Origin: Desulfocucumis palustris
Lineage (GTDB): Bacteria; Bacillota; Desulfotomaculia; Desulfotomaculales; Desulfocucumaceae
DNA length: 64,000 bases
Assembly: GCF_002933875.1 (NCBI RefSeq)
Contig: NZ_BFAV01000092.1
Coordinates: 16,987-80,986 of the forward strand
Direction: 5' to 3'
Shown piece after piece: positions 8,350 through 16,512 of this stretch. The notes below the pieces were generated by a model that was given only the letters and a program-made list of their open reading frames with translations, did not search any database and was not told the origin of the DNA. A program made the position numbers and the translations under genes. Numbering within the stretch: position 1 is the stretch's first letter; every line of letters starts with the position of its first letter.

Positions 8350-9961
8350 TGTTTTTTCCTCCACTGCTCAAGGGAATCGTCAAGGTTAAGGAAAATCCGT
8401 TTTCATCGCTGCCGTAGGATAAGTCACCGCCTGCCAGATTAGCCCTTTCCTTCATCCCCCATAAACCTTTTCCCGCCACAAAATCCTCCATCATATCGCC
8501 GTTATCCATAATCTCAACCTTTAAAACATCTTCTTCCTCTTTAAGGTAAATATCCACTTCGCCGGCGGTGCTGTGCTTGACCACATTGCTTAAGGCTTCC
8601 TGAATAATCCTGTAAATAATTATTTCAACCTTTTTGTTTATGTTTAAAGTTCTTTCCTTATAGAACATGTACACCCTGATGCCCTGCATATTTTCAAAAT
8701 TGGAGGTGTAGGATTCCAGGGCGGATACCAGGCCGACCTCATCAATTAAATAAGGATGAATGTCATTCATAATGCTGCGCATGTCCATGGCCGCGTTTTG
8801 GCAGTGGGTTCTGAGCTTGACCAGGCTCTCATGGATACCCGGCGGCACTTCATTGTTGGCCCGGAGGATATAATCCAGTGAATGAATGATAGGTGACATG
8901 CCCCTGCCAATCCAGTCATGTATTTCAATGGATATTTTTTTCCGCTCCGCTTCGATTGTATCAAACAGATATCTTTTATTTTTTTGCATTTCCACGGTAT
9001 TGACAATTAATACGGCGCCTGTCAGCCTTTTAGAGAAAAACATGGGGTGATAGTCCACATTTAAAAAAGATTTGCTGCCGGCGCTGTTTAATATAATCTG
9101 TTTATTAATTATTTTATCCTGGTTTAGGAGCACGCTGAAAAGCGGCTGGATTAAATTCTGAATAAACGGAAAGGCCGCGGAAAGCTCGTTAAGTGTTTTG
9201 CCTAAAATATCAGGCTGTTTAACATTCAATAACTTTTGTAAAGGTTCATTTACCCTGGTGACCCTGCTTTCCCGGTCGATAACCATTACTCCATCCCTGT
9301 AAAACGCAACAAGGTCGGCGGAAAGTTTGCCGCTTTCCAGCAGAGGATGGAGCAGCTTGCGGACACCCAGCAGCAGCAGCAATAAAATCATCAGGACAAG
9401 CCCGAGGGATAAAATGGATATTCTATTCTGGATATTGGCAACCCGGGTTGTTTCATCCTTTAGGCGGGCATCCCCGGTTAACAGCAGGCTTCCGGATAAC
9501 TCCAGCATTTCTCCGGTCATGGCATCAAACTGCCCGCCGTTAACGGCTATGAATTCGTCCTTTTTGCCCGCCTGGACAGCCGGAAGCACTTCTCCCCGCA
9601 CGTAGGATATATAGTCCCTGGTTTTTTCTATGAGGTTCTTTAAATCAGCTTTTCTTTTTTCGGAACCGCCCCTGTTGAAAAGATCGAGTTCTTTTTTTAC
9701 AACGTTAATACTCAATTCATTGAATTTTTCTATTTTCCCTTTATCGGCATAAAGCATGTAGGCCTGGGCATTGTATGTCAGGGCCGAGATATTATTAAAG
9801 AGATTGTAATTGGCGGAGGCCTCCTCAAGTTCCCCGGCAATATTTTCAATCCCGCGGGTTTCCACCCGGGCACTGTAAAAGTGCAGCAGGGGCACAAGTA
9901 AAATTACCGTCATTGTTATATAAAACCATCTGCCCGGGGCTTTTTGCGTAGTTATTTCCAT
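8342..9961 (-). CDS. NarX/LiaS-type sensor histidine kinase
   Basis: A membrane kinase of 539 residues. TM1 is about 13-30, a helical extracytoplasmic sensor about 35-180, TM2 about 181-200, and a PAS domain about 215-325. The HisKA_3 domain carries His348 in ISIEIHDW, and the HATPase domain has the G box AGKGLWGMKERA near the C-terminus. It should phosphorylate the response regulator encoded next. The 4-helix sensor resembles those of ligand-binding chemoreceptors; the ligand is unknown. It is divergent from the second UPF0324 gene. Confidence 0.92.
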   Translation of the reverse strand: MEITTQKAPGRWFYITMTVILLVPLLHFYSARVETRGIENIAGELEEASANYNLFNNISALTYNAQAYMLYADKGKIEKFNELSINVVKKELDLFNRGGSEKRKADLKNLIEKTRDYISYVRGEVLPAVQAGKKDEFIAVNGGQFDAMTGEMLELSGSLLLTGDARLKDETTRVANIQNRISILSLGLVLMILLLLLLGVRKLLHPLLESGKLSADLVAFYRDGVMVIDRESRVTRVNEPLQKLLNVKQPDILGKTLNELSAAFPFIQNLIQPLFSVLLNQDKIINKQIILNSAGSKSFLNVDYHPMFFSKRLTGAVLIVNTVEMQKNKRYLFDTIEAERKKISIEIHDWIGRGMSPIIHSLDYILRANNEVPPGIHESLVKLRTHCQNAAMDMRSIMNDIHPYLIDEVGLVSALESYTSNFENMQGIRVYMFYKERTLNINKKVEIIIYRIIQEALSNVVKHSTAGEVDIYLKEEEDVLKVEIMDNGDMMEDFVAGKGLWGMKERANLAGGDLSYGSDENGFSLTLTIPLSSGGKNNG

Positions 9962-10316
9962 TTACCCCCTTCTATTTTTATTAAATATATTTTCTCTTAA
10001 ATGAAAGGATTTATCAAAAAGTTGAACATTTATGTTCAACTTTTTGATATCTTATGGCCGGATGCTGAACATGAAAATACCATTCAGCTCTCAAATTGTT
10101 GATTAAATGAAAAAATAATATAAGATTTCTATAATACAATCAATACCAAGATTATTTAAACAGTTATATAATATCCGGTTGATTAATGTTTTCGGCATAT
10201 TACAGAATTTTTTTACCCGGGCCTGTTTAAAACGGTACTTGTCAACAATGCCGGCTGTTATAAGTGCCCCGTTTTAATCAATTAAACTAATAATTAATTA
10301 CAAGGGGGGATTTTCC
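9962..10316. promoter_or_regulatory. Divergent control region with an 18-bp perfect inverted repeat
   Basis: This 355-bp AT-rich gap separates the kinase operon (leftward) from the second UPF0324 gene (rightward). Arms 10012-10029 and 10032-10049 are perfect inverted repeats (TATCAAAAAGTTGAACAT) with a 2-base spacer. The place and symmetry suggest an operator for the local regulator. It could also fold as a terminator-like hairpin in transcripts. I did not find a convincing sigma-A promoter. Confidence 0.6.
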
Positions 10317-11657
10317 ATGTCTAATAAACCTGTCGCCGTAAGCGGCGGCTGGTCGGACCTTTACAAAAAGGAAGATTGGTGGGCGGTCTGGCTTGGCGTC
10401 GGAACGGTGATTGCCGCGATATTATTCTGGATTTCCGGCGGCTCGATAAAACCGATTGCCGTAAGCATTTCCAAATGGTCCGACTTTAGCGCCGTTTCAG
10501 CGTTTTTAGGTCAAAACCTGGGTGCCCTGGTGATGATGTTTGTTGTTTTTGCCGTGCTTTTCTCCGTTGCGGTTAAAATACTGGGGCATAAATTAAACCA
10601 GTTTATTCCCGGATTTATTATTATTTTTGTAGCCAGCGTTATAGTCTCCATTTTCGGTTCCTGGGAGTGGGCGCAAAAATACAACCTGGAGCCTCCCCTG
10701 GTAGCCCTTGGTCTTGGCCTGCTGGTGGGCAACGTCATACCAATGCCCAAATGGATGGAGGCATCCTTGAGAACAGAATTCTACGTTAAAGTAGGTATCG
10801 TGCTGCTGGGCGCCACCCTTCCATTTACCAAAATTATAGAGGCGGGCCCGATGGCCTTTACCCAGGCCACCGTTATAGCCGTAAGCACTTTCACGGCCAT
10901 ATACTTCGCCGGCACCAAATTGTTTGGGCTGGATAAGCGTTTTGCCGCCACGCTGGGCGCCGGCGGCTCCATATGCGGCGTGTCCGCCTCCATTGCCATC
11001 GGTGGGGCCGTTAAGGCGGAAAAACAGCATGTGTCAGTGGCTATCTCGCTGGTTGTGGTCTGGGCCATCGTTATGATATACGCACTGCCCATTTTCATCA
11101 GCCTGTTTGGAATTCCCGCCGGCCCGGCCGGGGCCTGGATAGGCACTTCGGAGTTTGCCGACGCCGCCGGCATGGCCGCTGCCGCCGCCATTGGCGACCA
11201 GGCTATCACCACCTTTACTTTGATGAAGGTAGTTGGCCGTGATATGTTTGTGGGAATCTGGTGCTTTATTCTGGCCCTGATTTCCATTACCGTGTGGGAA
11301 AAGCGGGAAGACGGAACCAAGCCCCAGGCATCTGAAATATGGTACAGGTTCCCCAAGTTTGTTATTGGTTTCTTTGTGGCTTCCGCGCTGGTTACATTAA
11401 TTATCGCCGGTGCCGACGCGGCGACTTCAAAGTCGATCACCGACAATGTCATTAAACCCATACAAACTCTTAGAACCTGGGCCTTTATTTTCTGCTTCCT
11501 GGCCATTGGCCTGACCACCCGCTTCAAAGAGCTGACCTCCGTGGGCTGGAAACCCTTTGCGGCTTTTACCACCGGGGTATTGATCAACGTGCCCCTGGGT
11601 TATATCATCTCCATCCTGCTGCTGGGCGGCTATTGGGCTGCCGTGGCTGTTAAATAG
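10317..11657 (+). CDS. Second UPF0324 (YeiH-type) membrane protein
   Basis: A 446-residue polytopic membrane protein, paralogous to the one at 5014 but longer by an N-terminal extension with an extra helix (WWAVWLGVGTVIAAILFWISG). The family motif appears as GAGGSICGVSASIAIGGAV (about residues 219-237), less canonical than AGTAVCGVSAIVATAPAV in the other copy. The C-terminal LTTRFKEL segment is present. The ribosome site AAGGGGGGA precedes ATG 10317. It is divergent from a two-component system that may control it, and it ends at a strong terminator. Substrate unknown; sulfur-anion export is the usual annotation. Confidence 0.86.
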   Translation: MSNKPVAVSGGWSDLYKKEDWWAVWLGVGTVIAAILFWISGGSIKPIAVSISKWSDFSAVSAFLGQNLGALVMMFVVFAVLFSVAVKILGHKLNQFIPGFIIIFVASVIVSIFGSWEWAQKYNLEPPLVALGLGLLVGNVIPMPKWMEASLRTEFYVKVGIVLLGATLPFTKIIEAGPMAFTQATVIAVSTFTAIYFAGTKLFGLDKRFAATLGAGGSICGVSASIAIGGAVKAEKQHVSVAISLVVVWAIVMIYALPIFISLFGIPAGPAGAWIGTSEFADAAGMAAAAAIGDQAITTFTLMKVVGRDMFVGIWCFILALISITVWEKREDGTKPQASEIWYRFPKFVIGFFVASALVTLIIAGADAATSKSITDNVIKPIQTLRTWAFIFCFLAIGLTTRFKELTSVGWKPFAAFTTGVLINVPLGYIISILLLGGYWAAVAVK

Positions 11658-11676
11658 AATAGCATTTGGCGAACGG

Positions 11677-11725
11677 GAAAGGCGCGCATAAGCCATGCTT
11701 ATAGCGCGCCTTTCTGTATTTTTAT
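11677..11725 (+). terminator. Terminator of the second UPF0324 gene
   Basis: Arms GAAAGGCGCGC (11677-11687) and GCGCGCCTTTC (11704-11714) extend inward through ATAAGC/GCTTAT with a one-base bulge. A TGTATTTTT run follows. The hairpin begins 20 bases after the stop codon. Confidence 0.85.
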
Positions 11726-11777
11726 CTCGCTAACAGCCTGCGTCCTTAAAGGTCCGGGATAAACAGGCAATTAAGGA

Positions 11778-11888
11778 AAGGGGACACACCTCTCTTTAAA
11801 GGTCAGGGGACACACCTTCATTTGGAGCATACCTTTAGGGCAGAAGGAATGTCCCCAACGCATGGTCGGAAGGGAGCCCCTTCCGACC
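11778..11888 (+). repeat. Dispersed repeat copy with terminal hairpin
   Basis: The order of units is GGGGACACACCTCTCTTTAAA, GGTCAGGGGACACACCTTC, a linker with TTTAGGGCAGAAGG, AATGTCCCCAACGCATG, then a perfect 11-bp hairpin (11864-11874 with 11878-11888). The copy near 56.4 kb has the same order. A CTCGCTAACAGCCTGCGTCC block just before it (from about 11726) also recurs near 13.16 kb and 56.34 kb. Confidence 0.85.
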
Positions 11889-11904
11889 TCAAGGCTCACT
11901 TATA

Positions 11905-12522
11905 TCACAACAAACCCCATTTACGCTCGTATTCCACCTTTAAAACAAATTCATCGTCGTTGAAGCCGTTATCCTTTAGCAGTTTGAGAGCGTCGTTAAA
12001 GTCGTAGGTGCTGGTTTCCAGCAAAATCTTGTCCCTTTTGCCGCTGGTGGCCCAGCCGTCATGGGCGGACATTAAAATCTCCATCATTTTGGCTATCCTG
12101 TCCAGCCGGTTATGCAAAAAGCGGCTTAAATCGGCCACTGCCGCCGGTTCTATCCCGGAAGACTTTACTATGCTCTTTAAGGGAGGCTCTTCCCCCTGCC
12201 CCCATTCCCGCTTTTCAAAGAAATCAAATATAAACTTTACTTTTTGGATACAGGTTATGTTTTTTTCATCCATGGGGCACGCTCTTCCCGTCATTTCGTT
12301 TTTGTAATCATACCAAACAGCCCGGATATTTTCAATGTTTAACGGCCCCGTACTCTTCCGGCAAGTTGGCAATGCGGGAAAAATTTTGTTTCCCGTTCCT
12401 CCCCTTGAGGAGTTCCCGCACCCTGGGGCATCCCCGTTCATGGCCGCGCTTATCATGGGCTCACCGGTATTGCCGGCGCAGGACGCGGCCGGCATAAGGA
12501 ACTTTTTCTTACAACCTGTCAA
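11905..12522 (-). CDS. Unknown protein
   Basis: I do not recognise this gene. The frame is 205 residues. The last 130 or so (from MTGRACPMDEKNITCIQ) look like a normal soluble helical protein with an acidic, Lys-rich composition and a C-terminus YERKWGLL. The first 60 residues are Gly/Ser/Cys-rich and protein-like only in part. Another frame there, from a GTG, reads MRELLKGRNGKQNFSRIANL and then stops near 12.34 kb. The true start may therefore be internal (about 12289), or the 5' end may carry a frameshift. There are no membrane helices. Confidence 0.45.
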   Translation of the reverse strand: MTGCKKKFLMPAASCAGNTGEPMISAAMNGDAPGCGNSSRGGTGNKIFPALPTCRKSTGPLNIENIRAVWYDYKNEMTGRACPMDEKNITCIQKVKFIFDFFEKREWGQGEEPPLKSIVKSSGIEPAAVADLSRFLHNRLDRIAKMMEILMSAHDGWATSGKRDKILLETSTYDFNDALKLLKDNGFNDDEFVLKVEYERKWGLL

Positions 12523-12622
12523 TCACCTGTCAGGATATTGTTTAATTATACGGTTTATAACACATAAGATATGTGGTATATAGTGTTAAAGTAAAATTAT
12601 CGAGAAAAACAGGGAGTACATT

Positions 12623-13099
12623 ATGCAAGGACAAATATTGTTTGTAACCGACGGGTCGGCTTCCTCCAGGGACGCGGGCGCAGTGGCCATTGAACTGGCC
12701 GGGCAGTGGAACGCGCCGTTGCGGGCCATCGCCGTTATAGATGAAAGTTGGGAGAATATGCTGGGTGATGAGTGGATCAATTCCTCCGGCGTCCGGAACA
12801 ATTTTTTTCAATGGCTGGGAAAAGACCTGCAGCTAAACGCCCGGTCCGTGCTGGACGAATTCTGCAGCCGGGCAAAGACCCGGGGTCTTCTTGTTCAATC
12901 CGACATTATAAAAGGCAGGCCGGATAAAATAATCATCAAATCCGTCATTGATTGTGAAACAGCGCTGCTGGTCCTGCCCAATCCTTATGCCACCAAGCCC
13001 GCCGCGGAGTCCGGCTTGAAATATAATCTCAATGCCATTGCCCGCAAAGTAAACTGCCCCATCTGGGTGGCAATGGCGGGGCGGCCCCGTCAGTTTTGA
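12623..13099 (+). CDS. UspA-like universal stress protein
   Basis: A 158-residue cytoplasmic protein with the Usp fold: a beta strand and loop ILFVTDGSASSRDAGAVAIELA at the N-terminus, IDCETALLVLPNP in the middle and CPIWVA at the end. The usual ATP-binding G-2x-G-9x-GS motif is not clear, so it may belong to the non-ATP-binding class. AGGGAG (12611-12616) precedes ATG 12623. It is monocistronic and is followed by a terminator-like hairpin at 13209. The trigger of expression is unknown. Confidence 0.75.
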   Translation: MQGQILFVTDGSASSRDAGAVAIELAGQWNAPLRAIAVIDESWENMLGDEWINSSGVRNNFFQWLGKDLQLNARSVLDEFCSRAKTRGLLVQSDIIKGRPDKIIIKSVIDCETALLVLPNPYATKPAAESGLKYNLNAIARKVNCPIWVAMAGRPRQF

Positions 13100-13208
13100 G
13101 GGGAGCCACTGGGAACCATGGAGAAACCCCTTCACCGGCCATGTCAAAGGCCTCTTTTTATCTCGCCAACAGCCTGTAAGACCGCGTCCTTGAAGGTCTA
13201 AAAGGTAT

Positions 13209-13234
13209 GCCGTGCAGTCAATGCGCGGCTTTTT
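13209..13234 (+). terminator. Probable terminator after the UspA-like gene
   Basis: GCCGTGC (13209-13215) pairs with GCGCGGC (13223-13229), including one G-U pair, and a five-T run follows. The repeat block CTCGCCAACAGCCTG lies just upstream (from about 13160). Confidence 0.55.
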
Positions 13235-13656
13235 GTGTTTGAAGCGCCTATGAATGTGCCTGGGAAAAATACCTGCCTCCGATTTACCGAATTACTGAAG
13301 CTAATTCCTTTCCCCCGGACCACCAGGCCTGTTCACCCGCTTAAAGGCCATTTGACCGCCTTTAATATCAGCGGGGCTTTGCAGGCGGGACCTTTTTTCA
13401 CCGGCCTGTCGATGACCTTTATCGTTTCCAGGTTAAGAATATTTTTTGGGGAAAAGGTGGGGCTTTTCCGGGGTAATGACATAATCCACCAGTACGGGTT
13501 GGGGTGACCCGGCAAGTTGGTAAATTGCCCGGAACCGCTTTTCTGCGGCTCTGCCTCCGGGTGACAGGGTTAGAGTGGAATGTTGCTTATTGACTCCTTA
13601 ATGCCTTCATCATTTCTGCCAAACCGGAGGCTATTCAAAGCAATTCAATGATCATG
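13235..13656. other. Intergenic, no supported gene
   Basis: Nothing in this stretch is supported as a gene. A 90-codon open frame at 13235-13507 has no ribosome site and no recognisable domain. The stretch ends at the duplicated regulatory block of operon A. Confidence 0.5.
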
Positions 13657-13766
13657 ACCAAATTTTTTATTGGGTGACAATAGGGGCTTCTATTGGTGAG
13701 ACTGGAAAAAATAATTGCCTGTTTTCTTAACTTTTTGGTGTTTTTTGAATGGCATAAAACTTGCGT
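13657..13766 (+). promoter_or_regulatory. Sigma-54 promoter and upstream activator sites, block A
   Basis: TGGCATAAAACTTGCGT (13750-13766) has the exact GG-N10-GC spacing of a -24/-12 sigma-54 promoter. From about 13669 three phased copies of an ATTGGG-like motif occur (TATTGGG, AATAGGGG, TATTGG) at roughly 10-11-bp intervals. They are preceded by CCAAATT. The arrangement is repeated at 18609-18720, and related sites lie at 31076-31213 and 34701-34813. It would drive the dehydrogenase and TRAP operon. Confidence 0.8.
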
Positions 13767-14040
13767 TGTACTCATGCTCAACCGCTAATTCCGGTAATAT
13801 AAAGCCTTTTTCACAATTTATTTTGATCATTTAGCAATGGAATCATAAGCAGGGACCGTGGAAAACCAATCTAATCCGGGTTAGCAGATGAAGCTAAAAC
13901 CGTTTTTAAGTCTCCTTTTCGGAGCGGGGAGCATTTAACCGGGCGGCGGGAAGGAAAAAAACAATTAGGCAATTTAGTTATAAAGCAGGGGTTTGAAGTG
14001 GATTGCCGGGGCGGAAACATAGGTTTTTCAATCATACAAG

Positions 14041-14215
14041 GGTATCCGTTTGCAAGGCGGAAAGCTCAAAGCTAATTTTGTTGATCATAAATGGGAAGGA
14101 GGTAGCCGGTATTGTTGCTAAGGAAGTAGCCGGAATAGCAAATACGGCAGAGAAAGAGTAAAAATCTATTAACGGCAAAGCCTGAAAACACCGCCTCCGG
14201 CAGTAAGCTGGAATC
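14041..14215 (+). pseudogene. Decayed flavoprotein 3' end plus tautomerase remnant
   Basis: Bases 14041-14107 closely match the 3' end of the flavoprotein gene at 20575-20641 (encoding LQDGKLKANFVDHN). Bases 14108-14215 match the tautomerase gene at about 20768-20884. The join deletes the tautomerase start, and a TAA interrupts the old frame near 14160. The leader at 13657-13900 also resembles 18609-18850. This is what remains of a flavoprotein-tautomerase pair that once preceded the dehydrogenase at 14263. Confidence 0.85.
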
Positions 14216-14262
14216 TAAAAGTAAACAACTAAATATCCAAGTGTTGAATGGAGGGAAAACAA

Positions 14263-15297
14263 TTGTTGGCAGCCGTTGTGATTGAACCGGGAAAATTAGA
14301 AATACAAGATCTACCTGTGCCCGGCCTGGGTAAAAATGATGTGTTGGTCAAGGTGGCAAGCTGCGGTGTGTGCGGCTCAGATGTTCACGCCTTTGAGGGA
14401 AATCATTTTAGGACAACATATCCCAGGGTTTTAGGGCATGAATTTAGTGGTGTTGTAGCGGAAATTGGTTCAGGAGTAACAAATTTTAAATGTGGCGACA
14501 GGGTTTGCGCAGAAACCAATATACCTTGCGGTGTATGTAAAATTTGCAACTCAGGATTGCCTCATCTGTGTAAATCGGTAATAGTAATAGGTTTTAATGC
14601 AGATGGCGGCTATGCGCAGTATGTCAAAGTTCCCGCTGATAATTTGATTCCGGTACCGCATAATATGACCCTGGACCAGGCAACGCTTACCCAGCCCCTG
14701 GGAGTCGGCTACAAAGCTGTTGTGGACCATTCATGTGTTGAAGAAGGAACCACGGTGGCTGTTTTGGGGGCCGGTCCCATAGGTTTGGGCGCCATTGCCA
14801 CAGCCAGTGCCCGTGGTGGAAATGTTATTGCCATTGACTTGTTTGAACATAAATTAAAGACCGCCAAAAAAATGGGCGCCATGGAGGTAATTAATGGCAA
14901 AGAGGAGGACGTTGTAAGTAAAGTTTTGGAATTAACTGATGGTCACGGGGTTGACGCTGTTTTCGAATGTGCGGGCGGTGACCAGGACGTTACCATACAA
15001 CAGGCAACGCAAATAGTCAGGCGGCGGGGCGAGGTCATTGTGGTGGGAACCTTTGGGAAAAAAGGAGCCAGGGTGCGTATGAATGATTTGCGGGCAGGAG
15101 AGATAACCATAAAAGGGACCCGCGGCCAGTACAAAAAGTATGCGCCCTGTCTGGAGATGGTCTCAAACGGGCAAATCGATGTAATGCCAATGTTAACCCA
15201 TACTGTGTCCCTGGAGAATACATTAAGGGGCATTGAATTGATGGCGGGGAAAACCAATCAACAGGTGATAAAAGTATTACTAAAACCCAATGATTAA
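14263..15297 (+). CDS. Zinc-dependent medium-chain alcohol dehydrogenase, copy A
   Basis: A 344-residue MDR oxidoreductase, close to the threonine/sorbitol dehydrogenase class, that would oxidise a secondary alcohol with NAD(P). Catalytic zinc ligands are Cys37 and the His59-Glu60 pair. Structural zinc ligands are Cys89, 92, 95 and 103. The nucleotide site is AVLGAGPIGLGAI. I choose TTG 14263 because GGAGGG (14250-14255) precedes it and the N-terminus MLAAVV then matches copy B (MLAAVL); ATG 14248 is the other candidate. Copy B at 20923 is clearly paralogous. A TRAP transporter follows. Substrate unknown. Confidence 0.9.
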   Translation: MLAAVVIEPGKLEIQDLPVPGLGKNDVLVKVASCGVCGSDVHAFEGNHFRTTYPRVLGHEFSGVVAEIGSGVTNFKCGDRVCAETNIPCGVCKICNSGLPHLCKSVIVIGFNADGGYAQYVKVPADNLIPVPHNMTLDQATLTQPLGVGYKAVVDHSCVEEGTTVAVLGAGPIGLGAIATASARGGNVIAIDLFEHKLKTAKKMGAMEVINGKEEDVVSKVLELTDGHGVDAVFECAGGDQDVTIQQATQIVRRRGEVIVVGTFGKKGARVRMNDLRAGEITIKGTRGQYKKYAPCLEMVSNGQIDVMPMLTHTVSLENTLRGIELMAGKTNQQVIKVLLKPND

Positions 15298-15321
15298 TTT
15301 TATTGGGCCTTTTGCCGGGAG

Positions 15322-15351
15322 CCGCCGCCGGATACGGGGGGCGGCGGAGAT
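15322..15351 (+). promoter_or_regulatory. GC-rich hairpin between dehydrogenase and transporter
   Basis: GCCGCCGCC and GGCGGCGG arms flank a short loop, with no T-run after them. It lies between the dehydrogenase stop and the solute-binding gene and may stabilise or attenuate the transcript. Confidence 0.5.
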
Positions 15352-15391
15352 GAGCGTTGAAACCTGTTTAGTTGGTTAAGGAGGGAAAAAC

Positions 15392-16408
15392 ATGTTTAAA
15401 AGATCAACAGGTATATTGGTGGTTTTGTTTATGCTGGCACTGGCCTTGACCGGGTGTCAGAGTTCCAAAAATGAAACAGCTCAGGATACGGGCAACGGAG
15501 TCGACAAATCCGGCTGGCCCAAACAGCTGACTGCGGTGTGCGGCCCGGAGGGCGGCAGCGGCTTCTCCCTTTTAAGCGTATGGGCGCCCATAGTTGGGCA
15601 GGCGACCGGGGCCAATCTTTCAGTTCAGGCAACCGGCGGCAATGTGGCCAATACCATCATGGTGGATAAAGGCCAGGCGGATATGGGGCTTAGTACTGCG
15701 GCCCTGGCCGCTGAAGGTATAAAAGGGGCTGATTGGACCAATAACCAGGCCTTGGGCAATTATAGACTGGTTGCCGTGCTTCAGACATATGTGGGCCAAT
15801 ATTACAGCATGGCCAAAAGCAATATAGACTCAATAGATGCCATGAAAGGAAAGCACATCTCAGTGGGTAACGCCGGTTCCGGCAGCGATACCTGGAGCCG
15901 CCGGGTACTGGATGCCTTTGGCATTACCCCCGGCAAGATCAGCAATATGGCCCCGGGGCAGGGCAATGATCTTTTAAAGGACGGCCTGCTTGATGTACAG
16001 GCTGTATTCGGCTCAGCCCCGCACAACTCAATTGCCGAGATGCAGGCCGCGGAGGATCTGACGGTATTTGGACTGGGCAAAGAGAAGTCGGAGGAATTTG
16101 TTTCCCGGTACCCGGGACTTTTTGTCTATGAAATACCCGCCAATACCTATAAAAACCAGAAGGAACCCATCTATTCAATAGCTGAACCGGTGGTTTTAAT
16201 TGCCAATAAGGATCTTCCCGATGATCTGGTGTATGAAATAACCAGGGCCACTTTTGAAAAGCAAGATGAGCTTGTGGCGGGATATAAACCTTTCGGTGAA
16301 GTTAAAATCCAGGATGCCCAAAAGGGTTCCGTGATGCTTCACCCGGGCGCCTATAAGTACTATGTGGAAAAGGGCATTGATATTCCGGAACAAATATCGC
16401 CCAAGTGA
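15392..16408 (+). CDS. TAXI-family TRAP transporter solute-binding lipoprotein
   Basis: A 338-residue exported binding protein. The signal peptide ends in the lipobox LTGC (Cys about 22), so it should be a lipoprotein on the outer membrane face. The mature part has TAXI features: GGSGFSLLSVWAPIV near residue 54, NVANTIMVDKGQADMGLSTAALA near 85-107 and GKHISVGNAGSGSDTWSRRVLDA near 152-174. AAGGAGGG precedes ATG 15392. It presumably delivers an organic acid to the permease at 16513. A 13-bp hairpin follows. Confidence 0.93.
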   Translation: MFKRSTGILVVLFMLALALTGCQSSKNETAQDTGNGVDKSGWPKQLTAVCGPEGGSGFSLLSVWAPIVGQATGANLSVQATGGNVANTIMVDKGQADMGLSTAALAAEGIKGADWTNNQALGNYRLVAVLQTYVGQYYSMAKSNIDSIDAMKGKHISVGNAGSGSDTWSRRVLDAFGITPGKISNMAPGQGNDLLKDGLLDVQAVFGSAPHNSIAEMQAAEDLTVFGLGKEKSEEFVSRYPGLFVYEIPANTYKNQKEPIYSIAEPVVLIANKDLPDDLVYEITRATFEKQDELVAGYKPFGEVKIQDAQKGSVMLHPGAYKYYVEKGIDIPEQISPK

Positions 16409-16427
16409 TTTTTGCAGTATTGGGGGA

Positions 16428-16460
16428 GTGTAAGGGCAGGGCATCGTCCTGCCCTTACAC
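16428..16460 (+). terminator. Intra-operon hairpin between binding protein and permease
   Basis: A perfect 13-bp stem (16428-16440 with 16448-16460; arm GTGTAAGGGCAGG) has a 7-base loop. There is no T-run, so it is more likely a processing or attenuation point that raises binding-protein expression over permease than a full terminator. Confidence 0.65.
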
Positions 16461-16512
16461 GGCAGTTTATCCACCGTAATTGTTTAACTAGTCGAAGGGG
16501 GGCGTCCCTGCC

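Noticed and set aside
13235..13507. 90-codon open frame between the UspA-like gene and block A
   Set aside because: No ribosome site, no domain and no similarity to neighbours; it begins just after a terminator-like hairpin.
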